Origin: Cristatella mucedo | Taxonomy: Eukaryota > Bryozoa > Phylactolaemata > Cristatellidae | DNA length: 64,000 nucleotides | Direction: 5' to 3' | Assembly (NCBI GenBank): GCA_009760855.2 | Contig: WPIO01000017.1 | Location: 4,769,001 to 4,833,000, forward strand | Shown: positions 1 to 12,627 of the stretch, one piece after another | How the letters are laid out: each line of letters starts with the position of its first letter | Position numbering within the stretch: position 1 is the first letter of the stretch | Notes under the pieces: generated by a model | Told to the model about the DNA's origin: nothing | Databases searched by the model: none | What the model saw: the letters and a program-made list of their open reading frames with translations, nothing else | Made by a program: the position numbers and the translations under genes

Positions 1-2050
<2,050 letters not shown>

Positions 2051-2253
2051 CCTTCGCCAGCCGTCGGTCTAGTTGCATGCCACTGTGCTCACCTGCTCAC
2101 TGTCTGGCGACTGTCTTAATTTTTTGTGCCGGTGCATTTTTCTTGTCATTTGTCTCAAATGTTTGCTAAAAATGATCAGATACTGTGCATCTGCTTACCG
2201 GTGGCTATATATAGCCTCTACTCTATTCTCTAACTCTATGCTCCGATTTATAG

Positions 2254-2431
2254 GCTTTCGCCATACGTGAATTACACTTTCCGAGTGCTGGCACGGAACA
2301 AGATCGGTACAGGCTTGCCGAGCTATCCAAGCAGTCAGGTTTGCACCACCCAATCGGATGTTCCGCGTACAAACCCCACCGGTGTGAAGACATTGAACGA
2401 GGATCCGTCGTGGCTTGTGATAAGCTGGCAG
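2254..2431 (+). CDS. L1-type gene exon: end of FN3-1, start of FN3-2
   Basis: The exon follows a TATAG acceptor and ends at CAG|GTATGT. Its first base completes a codon begun in an unseen exon. It encodes [15 protein letters not shown], the characteristic last strands of the first FN3 domain in neuroglian, then a CTTQSDVP linker and the first strands of FN3-2, ending at the core ISW tryptophan. Confidence 0.93.
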
Positions 2432-5400
2432 GTATGTGCTTGTTGGGCCTTACTATTGCACTGGCTCTTGTTTACTTGTCAGCCGCTCTGTACCTAATCA
2501 GGTTTGCCACCATTCTGTAGCCGACGGCAGTAATTGACCAGAATGGACAAGGCTTCAGGTACTTGATCTACTATAAGAAATGGGATCCAACCCAAAGAAA
2601 GTTTGTTTGTTTTCCGCCAAACAGCTGCTCTCAAACATATGTACCCCAAGATAGCTCCAGAGGTGTGCCTGGACAAGATCGATACATCGAAACAAAAATA
2701 TACATTCGAGGTGTAAGCAGCTATACTCCTTACTTGATATACATAACCACATCTAATGAAAAGGGATCATCAACTGGACCCATCAACAAGATTATAGGAT
2801 TCAGTGGGGAAGGAAGTAAGTGGAACATACCTGTCCCTTGCGCAGTTTGTGCTTGAGCAGTACTCAATGCCTTATCAGTACGTGCATGCCTTATGGAGAG
2901 CTTGTATTGAAAGCATTTTTCGAGTGCTTGAATCTCTCAGCTTTTAGTATTATATTTTTGACATAAACATCAGTCTAAAATGAACAACCATCAGCTCATG
3001 ATCCTGCTTGTTCTATATTGTGCAGCAGCATGTTGCTGACACATTCGAAGAGAAACTTGTATATACTCCTTGTTTCTTTTAAAACATGTTTTATGTTGTG
3101 TTATCTGCAGTTTGTTGTTTCTATTTAAAAGCAAAGCGTCTATTTACATAACCAGGCTACTTTATTTGCAAAAATAAAATTAGTGAATGGGCACCCACAT
3201 TTCTGCTTAAAACCAACAAACTGGTATAAGCACTTCTAGAAGTCGCGCGTCCATTTTTTGTAAAATTTGATGTACCACAATCACAACTTAGTAACTCGCA
3301 GCTGAAATTTAAATGTCTCAAGCATTTTATTTGGTAGACCTACCAGTAATGCTTCTTCTGCATCGCATGCAATACAGGCATGCCTTTTGTGGATCTCTTT
3401 GCCAAGCTGCTACACGGGCATTAAGTCCTACTTAAAGTGCTCTTTGTGTATGTTAACAGTAGCTGCATATGCCATGCCACGTTCCTTTGTTGGTGTGTCA
3501 TGAAAAATCTCAATATATTATGAAGCTGTTATGTTGAGGTATTGTGTGCACTCGGTCAAATAGAAGATGGGTTTTTATGCAGTGCAGCCAAGCTTACTTC
3601 AGGTTGCTAACCTGTGGAGTCCCTCAAGGGTCTGTCCTCGGTCCCTTGCTGTTCTTCATTTATACTCAACCTCTGAGGAAAGTGATTAAGGCCCATGGAA
3701 TAGGATATCACTTGTATGCTAACATTACTCAGCTGTATGTTTGTCATTCAAACTGTCGGAATCTGCTGCAGCAACTGAGAAACTAAATGCTTGCCTTGCC
3801 GAAATTCGATCCTGGATGTCAGAAAACTTCTTGAAACTAAATGACGATAAAACCGAACTGCTGCTCATAGGACACCGTAAGCGTGTGGCTGGATTAAAAG
3901 GCTTTGCCCTTCTAATAGGTGATGTTGTGCGACCATTACCACTTGCTCGAAATTTAGGTGTCGTTTTCGACAGCTGCCTAAATTTTAAAAAGTTTCAAAA
4001 AAGTATAAGTTTCATTCAGAAGACTGCTTCTACAGCTAGCCATCACGTCCTATCCCTATCCAAGATTAGGAGCTGTCTTTCACAGTCGCTTGCAAAAAAT
4101 TTAACTAGCTCCTTAGTTCTGTCTCGGCTTGATTATTGCAATTTCATTTTGGCTGGGCTACCAAAGAAAGCAACTAGGCCACTGCAGCTGACTATTAATA
4201 TGGCAGCACGGCTAGTCTTCGAGTCCCAGAGGTTTGAGCACGTGTCTCCTTTGCTAAAAGAGCTAGGATGGATGCCGGTTGAGCAATGGATACAGAGCAA
4301 AGTTCTTATGCTGACTCACAAGGCCTTCTACGGCTTGGCTCCTTCATACCTAGCTGAACTGCTGCACCAGTTTCAGCCTCTTTGCGCTCTCAGGTCCTGT
4401 GTGGACAATAAATTAGCTGTTCCATTCCTCCGCTTAAAGACCGTTGGCAATAGAAGCTTTAGCTTTGCAAGTCCTAGTCTGTGGAACTCGCTTCCACAAT
4501 TCTTACACAATGACAGCCACTCTCCTGCGGCCGATGATGGCTCATCCTTTTTCAGTGGTCCTGGGCTGCTACTTCCATGCTACTCACTACCTCAGCGGCT
4601 GTCCTGACTCTGCTATGCTTCTCGATTTCTCTCTGTTGCGTGAAGTGAAGTCTGTTGGTAAACGAATGGGTACCGAAAGCCGCTTAGGCTGTGAATGTGC
4701 TATACAAAACTCTCCTGCGTAACACGCACTTATTCTTTGTGATTTTGTGGAGTTACAGATGGAAATACATTACATTACTAACTTATCTATTCAAGAAGTT
4801 TATTCAAATGTCTATTAATTTAACTATCGCACGGAAACCAAGCCGGGTGAAGGTGGAAAGACAGAGACTTTTGTGGAATCCGAGCAGAAGAGGAACCACG
4901 TCGGAAAGATAGAACAACGTAGCTCCGGAGGTGTGCCTGGACAAGATTGATACATCGAAACTAAAAGATAGTTTTGCATGTATGAGCCATCTCCCCACTT
5001 GTAGTGCGAAATGAAGATTACCCCACTGCCAAACTCGAATCAGTGGTTTAGCTGTGGGTATTAAATAGTTTAAGAGGTATATATAATTATATCTCCGGAT
5101 ATTTACCGGCTGCCCCTTACTGCTTTGTTATTTGCTTCACTCTCTTTTGTGTGTTGCTCATTGCAGGCAATGAAATCGTTTTTAATTGCAATTGTTGTAA
5201 GCATTGTTAAAAGTCTAATAGGCTGTTTACAATCGACTCGGTTTATTTTCTTCAATAGCACGAGAAAAACTGTAGGCTAACTTTTGAATTGACCCTTTTT
5301 AGGAAGAGAAGTGATGCATGCTTGTTTTTTTTTCTTATGATCATTCTCCTGCCAAAACTAAGTACGTAGCATCATAAGCCATAGTCTGTGAGCCTACAGC

Positions 5401-8400
5401 ATGCTATTGTTCTTATGGCCTTAGCCTTATTTACAAGTGAGGCTGTACCACACCGACCCTGTGGCCTGGTGATTGCACTTTTGGAGCACTTTTTAGGCTC
5501 TTTATTTGTCCCAACTGCCACTTTGGTACTGGGGACGTCACAGAGACATTGAGCTTCAATGTACTGGCGGAACCCTACCACCAGCAGGATTCTAACCCTC
5601 GGGGTCCAGAATCAGTGATGCTAACCGTGGACACCGTGGGAGCTTGCTTGTAGCATTATCTGTCTTGGATGAAAGGCTTCTCTTTCCTTACTCCATCCAG
5701 CAAAAGCACTGCTATACTACATTATTGCAGAGATGGTTTTACATGTTCTCCCAACTTGTAGGTCCAGGAGTGAGTGTTACAGACTTTCGAGTTGATCCAG
5801 CACTGTCAGCAACGTCTACCACTGCCTCTTTTGTATGGACCCAGGTTAATACCAATGCCTCGGCTATCCTAGGCTTCTTCCGAGGCTACCGGGTATGTAT
5901 ATGCTGTAACTAAGGAAGCACAATTCCGTTGCAGCATTCAGTCTTGGAACGTCTTGGCTGCTTCGATGTAGGGCTCACTCTGCACTGCATCTGTGCCACC
6001 ACCCCTATTGCTGTGGCATTGTTTGATTAAGTCATCGTGCTGCAGTTCTCATTAGCTAGTTGAGCAAAGCTCTACACTGTTACTTCATCTAGCTCCTGCT
6101 TTTATGTAATGATTAGAGAATGAGCAGCAATGGGATGCGGTTGACTGTTGGTAGTTCGTGGAATCAGGTGCATGCATGACCCGGTGTGCTTTTTTACAGG
6201 AATAGGGCTCCTAATTTGAGTCAATGCACCCTAAGTAGCATTTGTTATCAACAGCTTTGTGCCACTGCTCATGACATGTGATTCGAGCTTGGTATGGTAG
6301 GCTGTGAGTCTTTTTCTCACAGCTGTTGTGGAGCAGAAATCTCTTATTAATAACTCATAATAATGCACTTGAGTTGAACTGAATGAATGAGCTGAATGAA
6401 CTCGTGGTTACCCTTACTGCTTTTTCTGACATGACACTGTCAATCAGATGATGGGTCTGAAAAACACAAATACTTAATACTTACGAATTATTCGTGTGCG
6501 TTTATATGAAGATTACCGTGTAGACTTGATCGTGGGTGCATTATACGGTATTTGAGTATAAAGTTGCTCAAGCTTTGTGATCACCATGTATTAGTCTGTA
6601 TGCTGTCGCCTATGATACATGGCTTGACTTGAATGTAACGATCCAGATTCGGTACTGGAAAAGCAACCCTACTGATGCTAATGAAGTCATACTGAAAGCT
6701 ACCGTATACATCATCCTTCGCGATGTCTCACTGGAAGGAAGTGACTACAGCATTAATGCTGAAGCAACCAGCAAGAAAAGGCGGAGTGCGGAAGATACTC
6801 ATCAGCCTTTACACGATGATGTCGACTCTGCCGAGAGCACCGATAATGCTGACTTCGTGGCCAGGGAGAGGCGTGACACTAGCTCCAGTGCCTCTGTTAA
6901 TGGATCACTAGTGTATGCCACTATCTACAACTTGCCGTCCTTTTCCCAGCTTAATTTCGAGATCGCTGTCATCAACAAGAAATTCAGTGGACCCGATAGC
7001 CCTCCATTGCTCGTGCAGACACTGACCGGATGTAAGTTATTGTCTTGTCGCAGTTGCTATCAGGCTTGCTATCGCTGGCGCATGACACCTGAGCCTTCAT
7101 GCTGGTGGCTTGTCTTGCAGATCCAGGTCCTGTGGCCGGTCTGGTAGCGACCGAGAGGGGCCCTACTCACGTCGTTCTATCGTGGTTGCCACCTACCGAG
7201 CCCAATGGTGCACTCAAGGGATACCGTATCGGTTTCAGAACATGTACGTCAAATTCGTAGGCACTGTGCAGTGGTCTCACTTCGTACACATCACCCTGTG
7301 ATTGCCATTTGCTCCGTGTCTTTTTCCAGTGGACAACCTGCTGATGGGTCCCATGCAGTATCCGGACACCAAAGACTTCGATGCAGCCACGTCTAGTGCC
7401 AAAGTGACGGGTCTGCATTACACACAACGCTACCGATTCTCTATATGGGCCTACACGGTTGCTGGACAAGGTGACGAGTACTTTATGGACGACTCGACTG
7501 TTGCACCTGGCTGTAAGGATGCCGGCTTCCCTTATGAAAGTTATTCGTTATCCATTTGCCTGCCAGGCGAAACCTTGTTAAGCTGAAACTTTGCTTTTGC
7601 AGACCCTGGGGCTCCCACGCCAAGTGTGGTCAGCATTCCTAATTGCAACAACTGTCTCAACGTATCTTGGGTGCCAGCAACTACAGGCACGCCAGCGAGT
7701 GTCTTTTATGTGCAGTATCGTCAGAAAAGCGGTATGAAAATCTTACAATAGCACTTCACGGGCACGTTAAATTTGAGACCAAGATCTGCAGGTTGTGCAT
7801 GTAACTGTATGACCAATGCACCGTCTTCTGTCTTTAGCACTGGACAACTGGGAATCGACTATGTATGAGCCCTATAAATCGTGGGTTAAGTTGATGAACT
7901 TGGGCTCAGGCTGGGTATATGAAGTTCGAGTTGTTGCTAGCAACGGTGATGGTTATGAGACAACTAGCACAGCCCTGACGATTAACCCATCCGGAGAACT
8001 TAGTAAGCTAGCATTGCATCACGAAAAGGCGTCTGTGTTTGCCGAACTTTCAGACTGTGTGGAGTGTTAATGATGTATTTACTTTATTATTGTCAGGATC
8101 TTCGGAAGAAGCCAAGGATGTTTTCAGCTCTCCGTGGTTTATTGGTGTGCTGATTGGTGCCTCGCTATTGGCTGTCGTAATCGTTCTCGTATTCATAGTT
8201 CAGCAGAACAAGGGTGGTCGATACATGGGTAAGCGCTTCATTCGTTAATCAAACTTTATTTTGGTACTGTTGGTGTTTGTTTGGTGTTGTTATGTTGACT
8301 GAATTACCGATAATTATTGTTTTTCTGCTTTTATTGCCATTCTGTCTTTACTATGTCTGCAGCTCTAGAAACACATGAAACTGAAAAATTGCGTCCATCC

Positions 8401-10323
8401 TACGACGACCGTGGGGCGACTGCAAAGGTTTATGAGGACGATCTGTAAGCACCTGTAGTATTGCCATATCTGTTTGTCATGGACAGTTTGTGTTTCTGCA
8501 CGTGAGGTACTCTAGCTAGTGTGAAATGACAGCTAACTGCAGGGCATGTATTGCAGTTTTCTAAATCATGCACCGCATAATGGAATTAGCTGTCTTACCA
8601 GCCTAATTCACCGACACAGGTTAGGCACCGCTAGTTCCCCCAAATGTATGTACTACGTTTAGGGTATCAGTGCTGGTTTACCGGACTTATGAGATCGCTC
8701 TTATCACTGTTGTGGGCCTGTTATATTTTGTGTGATTCTTGCATACTCGTCTGCCTGTCGAGCAATTTCTCACGATGTGGCCTTCCTTGTGTAAGAGGGG
8801 CCCCGACTGCCTTCTTAATGAAAAATAGTGAGATTCTTATTAGCATTGCATTTACATCAAATGTATTATTATTATTATTATTATTTATTTCTCCAAGGGT
8901 CAGACCCAGGGTTCTGCTCAGTAATTCTTAATTCAGTAATTCTGAGTAGTGCTTAAAAGAATCTTATTTTTAAATGGCATATTTCCAAAATGGAAGACAG
9001 TGCTACCGCCTATGATTCTTCGCTGTATTGGGTTATATTCTTTGATGGGTTTTGTCTTTGTCTATTCCCCTATTACCAGTTTCCTTCGCTGTGCATCTTT
9101 CCCAGTGTAGGGTACCTGTGTGCTTGTTGTTACTTTAAAATAATTTATAGCTTATGGTGACATGAGCAAGGCTTAATGGATGCCACCCATAGATAATGGC
9201 AAATGTGTTCTGAATGCCGACTTATAATTCTTTACTTCTATCGCTGCAGAATCCTTCTTGAAAAATTTAAAACTGATTAAGGCATGACTTTTTTGCCATT
9301 AACCTTGAGACACATTGGAGATTCGTCCTCATGGTGGCTTGAAGTGATTTCCTTATGGAGTTGCTTCATTCGTACGCCATTATAATTTGGTGCCGTGCCT
9401 TTGTATCATTTGCTTTACACAAGCTCGTTATTTGTTATTGCCTACCATTTTTGTGCCTCAGCAGTGTAAGCATTCACGAAGCTCAGTGTGTAGTCTGGTG
9501 CTGTAAAGGATTGTGGTAAATAATCATTTTGCACAAAATAGGACCAAAGATTGCAATACTGTGTAGTGTTTTTAGAGCTTGAGGTGTACTACGTGCAGTC
9601 CATTCTGCATTATTTGTCGTCGTTAATGGACAACAGCCAATTCATTACAGGATTTGTGGCTGAGCATATTTTAGCTGATTGTTGATGCCATTCATAACGG
9701 TGCCGTTAATTGACTCCTTCTTTCTATTGATGCACTTTGCCGTGTCTAAGTTATCAAAAGGCCGAGTTAAGGCCTGATTGCAGAGCACTTTGTTGTCACT
9801 TTTTTCGCGCTTGTGCTGAGAAATGCTAGCCTAGTGGAGCGATAATCTGGCCCTATTAAATGATTCGTGCGTATCTTCTGAGTTATTGGCTTGTGCTTCA
9901 TTCTGTAGGCCATCTAAATCTCGTAATGTACATATGGACGCCGACGAAAGTCCTCCCAAAGACGTAAATCATGATGAGTACCATGACGAGAATCCGGCTC
10001 AGTTTGGTGAACAAGCATCTTACATCGGTGCTTATGGCAGGAAAGAGGCCGACTTTGGTGTTGCTGCTGAGCGATACCCTCAACCTGCTCCACGTAACGA
10101 CTACTATTCAGGGCGTACTCCTCGAGGCTCTGAGACACCGAGTCAAGGATCATATCCAGTGCCACAGGGACGCTACTACCAGCCACCGCCCGAGTCGGAT
10201 ACGCCTACGAGACCCACTTACTCGAGGCCCTACCAGCCCCGCTATAACCCACCAGAACAGGTCGACGTGCGGTACCATGCTGCCACTCCATCAGCTGACG
10301 ATGGTTCACACACAATCGTTTAA
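2254..10323 (+). CDS. L1CAM/neuroglian-family cell adhesion receptor, 3' part of the gene (11 exons, 5' truncated)
   Basis: Exons 2254–2431, 2521–2815, 5762–5892, 6647–7031, 7121–7243, 7330–7512, 7603–7731, 7838–8002, 8097–8228, 8363–8444 and 9909–10323 join in phase into about 738 codons ending in TAA. The product covers the end of FN3-1, FN3-2 to FN3-5, one membrane helix and a cytoplasmic tail of about 175 residues. The order matches the L1/neuroglian/neurofascin family, which has six Ig and five FN3 domains; the Ig domains would lie left of the window. Family signatures are [12 protein letters not shown] in FN3-1, WFIG before the membrane helix, NKGGRY just inside the membrane, a FIGQY-like YIGAY motif and a terminal TIV. 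Such proteins mediate cell–cell adhesion and axon guidance and link to the spectrin skeleton through ankyrin. Family assignment is very secure; orthology to a particular paralogue is not resolved. Confidence 0.94.
2521..2815 (+). CDS. L1-type gene exon: rest of FN3-2
   Basis: Starts in phase 0 after CTGTAG and ends in phase 1 before GTAAGT. It encodes [14 protein letters not shown] and the remaining strands, closing with IIGFSGEG, the counterpart of the VVGYSGE segment at this point in fly neuroglian. A loop with two cysteines (residues near FVCFPPNSC) may be an extra disulphide. Confidence 0.93.
2816..3542. other. intron sequence, no feature seen
   Basis: First part of the 2.9-kb intron between the FN3-2 and FN3-3 exons. 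It is unstructured sequence, moderately AT-rich, with no supported exon or repeat. Confidence 0.6.
3543..4782 (+). mobile_element. LINE family A (CR1/L2-like), 5'-truncated copy in an intron of the L1-type gene
   Basis: The plus strand encodes the C-terminal part of a reverse transcriptase: [15 protein letters not shown], then YANITQLYV where YADDTQLY is expected, then the C-terminal region ([45 protein letters not shown]). One frame stays open for 288 codons (3741–4607), with a frame change upstream. The copy ends in a short ACATT repeat after a GTGGAGTTACAGA segment, the same 3' end as copies at 11.5, 23.0 and 30.2 kb. The 5' truncation is typical of target-primed insertion. Confidence 0.9.
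4921..4967 (+). pseudogene. copied fragment of the FN3-2 exon of the L1-type gene
   Basis: These 47 bases match exon positions 2653–2699 at about 44 of 47 places. The copy begins about 140 bp after the 3' end of the LINE in the same intron. In the exon's own frame it now has TGA where the exon has CGA, and it has no splice sites of its own. It is therefore a relic, not an alternative exon. Confidence 0.8.
4968..5394. other. intron sequence, no feature seen
   Basis: Continuation of the intron between the FN3-2 and FN3-3 exons. It is AT-rich without recognisable coding or repeat structure. Confidence 0.5.
5395..5640 (-). mobile_element. tRNA-derived SINE-like element (third type), minus strand
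   Basis: On the minus strand a tRNA-like head (about 5640–5590) carries an A-box-like GTTAGCATCACTG segment and a B-box-like GGGTTAGAATCCTG segment. An unrelated body follows, containing CATTGAAGCTCAATG and an AATAAAGAGCC end. No other copy was found in the window, so the family is a guess. Confidence 0.4.
5762..5892 (+). CDS. L1-type gene exon: first half of FN3-3
   Basis: Starts after CTTGTAG with two bases completing a serine codon and ends at CGG|GTATGT. It encodes [20 protein letters not shown] up to GFFRGYR, the strand that aligns with FKGYK in neuroglian. FN3-3 is split in two by the next intron. Confidence 0.92.
5893..6646. other. intron, no feature seen
   Basis: Intron between the two halves of FN3-3, with normal GT and AG ends. 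I see no repeat or exon in it. Confidence 0.7.
6647..7031 (+). CDS. L1-type gene exon: second half of FN3-3 with a basic, cleavable insert
   Basis: Starts at [20 protein letters not shown] and ends LVQTLTG before GTAAGT. Between two conserved strands it has an insert of about 50 acidic and polar residues containing KKRR (6773–6784) and RERR (6863–6874). RERR followed by Asp fits the furin consensus R-X-R/K-R. Vertebrate L1 is processed by proprotein convertases in the same third FN3 domain. The insert lacks FN3 strand character and is probably an exposed loop. Confidence 0.93.
7121..7243 (+). CDS. L1-type gene exon: first half of FN3-4
   Basis: Bounded by an 89-bp intron upstream (CTTGCAG acceptor) and a T|GTACGT donor. 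It encodes [20 protein letters not shown], the core W and [16 protein letters not shown], the classic FN3 B-to-C strand sequence. Confidence 0.93.
7330..7512 (+). CDS. L1-type gene exon: second half of FN3-4
   Basis: Starts after TTTTTCCAG in phase with the preceding exon. It encodes [20 protein letters not shown], with the FN3 tyrosine-corner motif (L-X-X-X-X-X-Y), and ends at STVAPG before GTAAGG. Confidence 0.93.
7603..7731 (+). CDS. L1-type gene exon: first half of FN3-5
   Basis: Follows a TTTTGCAG acceptor and encodes [39 protein letters not shown] and QKS. It aligns with the last FN3 domain of neuroglian (WLPSTEGHPGTHFF). Donor G|GTATGA. Confidence 0.92.
7838..8002 (+). CDS. L1-type gene exon: second half of FN3-5
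   Basis: Follows TGTCTTTAG. It encodes [19 protein letters not shown], the F and G strands of the fifth FN3 domain (YEFRVVSVDG in fly), and ends NPSGEL before GTAAGC. Confidence 0.92.
8097..8228 (+). CDS. L1-type gene exon: transmembrane segment
   Basis: Encodes an acidic stalk, then [20 protein letters not shown] and LVFIV as a single membrane helix, then [13 protein letters not shown] at the outer edge and NKGGRY at the inner edge match neuroglian (GWFIG, RNRGGKY) and vertebrate L1 (KGGKY). Donor G|GTAAGC. Confidence 0.95.
8363..8444 (+). CDS. L1-type gene exon: membrane-proximal cytoplasmic tail
   Basis: A short exon after TGTCTGCAG encoding [28 protein letters not shown]. It is hydrophilic, with two tyrosines in acidic surroundings. 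Phases agree on both sides, with two bases left at the donor CT|GTAAGC. Confidence 0.88.
8445..9908. other. intron within the cytoplasmic-tail region
   Basis: A 1.46-kb intron with GTAAGC and TCTGTAG ends. It contains a short (ATT)n run at 8866–8885, followed by a CTCCAAGGGTCAGACCCAGG segment. I see no coding exon in it. Confidence 0.7.
9909..10323 (+). CDS. L1-type gene terminal exon: ankyrin-binding-like motif and PDZ ligand
   Basis: Encodes the last 137 residues and a TAA stop. [17 protein letters not shown] aligns with the ankyrin-binding FIGQY region of the family (QF.EDGSFIGQY); here the core is YIGAY (10021–10035). Its two tyrosines flank Ile-Gly-Ala. The rest is rich in Pro, Tyr and Arg and ends SHTIV, a class I PDZ-binding C-terminus (T-X-V). 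Confidence 0.95.
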
Positions 10324-11460
10324 ACTAGGCTTTGGCAAATGCATTCACCATCGGTACTAGGCAGCAGAGACCAGACTGTTCCGTATGCTAACTTTACGTG
10401 CCACCGCCCTGCTAAGTCTGGCCAGCACGGGACATCTCTGCCTTGTATTGCATTCCGAGAGGGAATTTTTACTTACATATTTTACTGGGACCTTTCCATG
10501 ATATGCTCTCCATTGGAGCATATTTGTTACATTTCCATGTTAGCATGACATGGGGCAAACATGCTTGGTAGTGCTGCTGCACTGCTGATGCATCACTTGC
10601 TTTGCTATCTCTCGAAATTTGTCTATATCGCCTGGTTTATTACTTTGTACCTTAACTGCGGGCGCCATGTTTTTTTGCGCTTGCCGACATTCCGGGTTTA
10701 CCATTCCAAATACCGCCTGTAAAAATCCGTGATAGTTTTGTGGCTGCTCATGAGCAGTGTGTATGCTTTCAGCGTAGGCACACCACATTTTACTATTAAA
10801 GTCTACAACCAAGGTCGCAGGCCTTGTGAATTTGGCTCTGTTATTTCGGGTCAATGGCTGAGGATGTGATGGCTTAACCGTGTTGCTAACGGCTGCTGAT
10901 GGCCAATATAGTGTTGTGGATGCAGTCATTCAAGGAACAACGACTTGCATAGCCCCTCGATTCTCCTGAATCCCCAAATAATTAACACCACGAATATCTT
11001 GTTGCAAGGCACAGCAACGTCTCATTTCCCTGGGGAATATTTTGTAAACCCCACTTATAAAAATGTTTGGCAGCTTTCGCTCTCATGCTCAAAATTTGCA
11101 GTCATACGTGCTCAAAATTGGGTTGAGTCGTGCAGGGACTTTCTTGAAAGCTGGTGGAAGCTAACGTTTAGCGTACATTACAATTAAATGATAAAAACAA
11201 TCTTAACAGAGTGGTCATCACTATTAGCTATTCACTGTCAAGCACATGCAATGCACCACTTGAGACACTTACTTGGATTGAACCCAGTATTGCCGTAATT
11301 CAAAGTCCCCGAGCCTTGCGGAAAGCAGCTCACTTGTGAAAGCTTTTGAGTCTGACTCGGCTGTAGTTCAAGTTTCAACGGCGACCCGACAAATTATTTC
11401 CTTCAAGAGATACTACCCATGCTAGCCCAGCAGGGTGTTATGGACCTTCATAAATTCGAA
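10324..11460. other. probable 3' UTR and intergenic sequence
   Basis: Directly follows the stop codon of the L1-type gene. ATTAAA occurs near 10795 and 11185, so either could serve as a polyadenylation signal, but neither is decisive. A 129-codon minus-strand open frame at 10540–10929 has no recognisable content. Confidence 0.4.
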
Positions 11461-11464
11461 TGTT

Positions 11465-11605
11465 GGTTGATGAAGTCTGTTGGCTACCGAATGCATACCG
11501 AAAGCCGCTTAAGCTGTGAGTGTGCTATACGAAACTCTCCTTCGTAACTCCCACATAGTCTTTGTGGAGTTACAGACGGAGATATATAACATAACATAAG
11601 CTCAT
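11465..11605 (+). mobile_element. LINE family A, 3' end only
   Basis: GATGAAGTCTGTTGGCTACC through GTGGAGTTACAGACGGAGAT matches the last 130 bp of the copies ending at 4782, 22988 and 30215. It ends in ATAACATAACATA, a variant of the family's ACATT tail. Confidence 0.9.
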
Positions 11606-12359
11606 ATGTTTTCCTGAAGCAAGCTTGTAGGGCCAGTGATTCTAAAGTAAGAACGGTGGCCAGAGATGAAGCCATCTTGGGCGATTAGAAGTCAGGCAGT
11701 CATGAAAACCAGCAGCCCACGCTGATGCCGGCACGTGCAGCAACATATGAGCAGCAGAAAGCAATCAGCAGGACACTGCTCTGTCCAAGCTGTAGAGCAC
11801 TAACGATGAAGCTGCACTGAAATTGTTTACTCCACTCGCCTGCATCAAGTATCATGAAATCGGACCATCGTGAATATGAATGTCCAGTAAACGGAAGCAG
11901 CTGTCGATTTGCTAGCCGACGCTGACCAGTGGAATGAAAACCCACGAAGTTCATTGAAACAAAATTTGAGGTGCAGTGAAGTAAGTGATCAAGGTAAAAA
12001 GGCATAATAAAGTGAGCGAAGCGAAAGCTGTCAAGTTATATTAGGCCTTTATGCTTTCTGTAGGCAAGCATTTCACGTAATCTCTTCCCCTCTTCCAGGT
12101 AACGGTTAAAGGAAAATTTTGACTGCAAGCATTCTCTGTTCTAGCAGAGACGGATTCCGATAAAAAAAAAGGGAGCGAAGCGCTCTGGATATAACAAAAT
12201 ATATGCGCAACTATAGAAGGAAACGTGAGAGATGACGGAAGAGCTAACAAGCATCGCGATTGAGAACCTCAATCTGATCACACCTTTTGTCAAACGTAGC
12301 TACTAGAGACCGAAGAAGACGCCAACGAGTGTTGCTGCCATGGAAGCTCGATGAACGCG

Positions 12360-12627
12360 TGATTTCCATCTACGCAGCAGCAAAAAGAGACCGAGGGAGA
12401 GACAACGAGCGTTTCGCTGTTCGGCGCGTTCGCTGATCGGCGATCGATTTCAATCAAAATCGGCAGCAAAAACGATCTGGAGGTGCAGCTTCGCCAGCTT
12501 TTTGCTTTCGAGACTGAACGAGTCCGTGACTTTCGTCGACATTCTGAAGAACTTGTGATTTTTTGTCGCGAAAACATTGATTTGAAAGAAGTAGAGATTC
12601 TTAAATGTGGCTGTAAACGTTGAGCGC
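12360..12627 (+). CDS. uncharacterised open segment, possible exon or decayed element
   Basis: A frame of about 88 codons without an ATG ends at TGA 12625–12627. It contains ISIKIGSKNDLEVQLRQLFA, FETERVRDFRRHSEELVIFC and RENIDLKEVEILKCG. The composition (charged, amphipathic, no runs) looks like real protein. A second frame (MSANVKAFPQF onwards) overlaps its end and continues to 12808, as if after a frameshift. No family was recognised. It could be part of an old transposon or an exon of an unseen gene. Confidence 0.25.
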
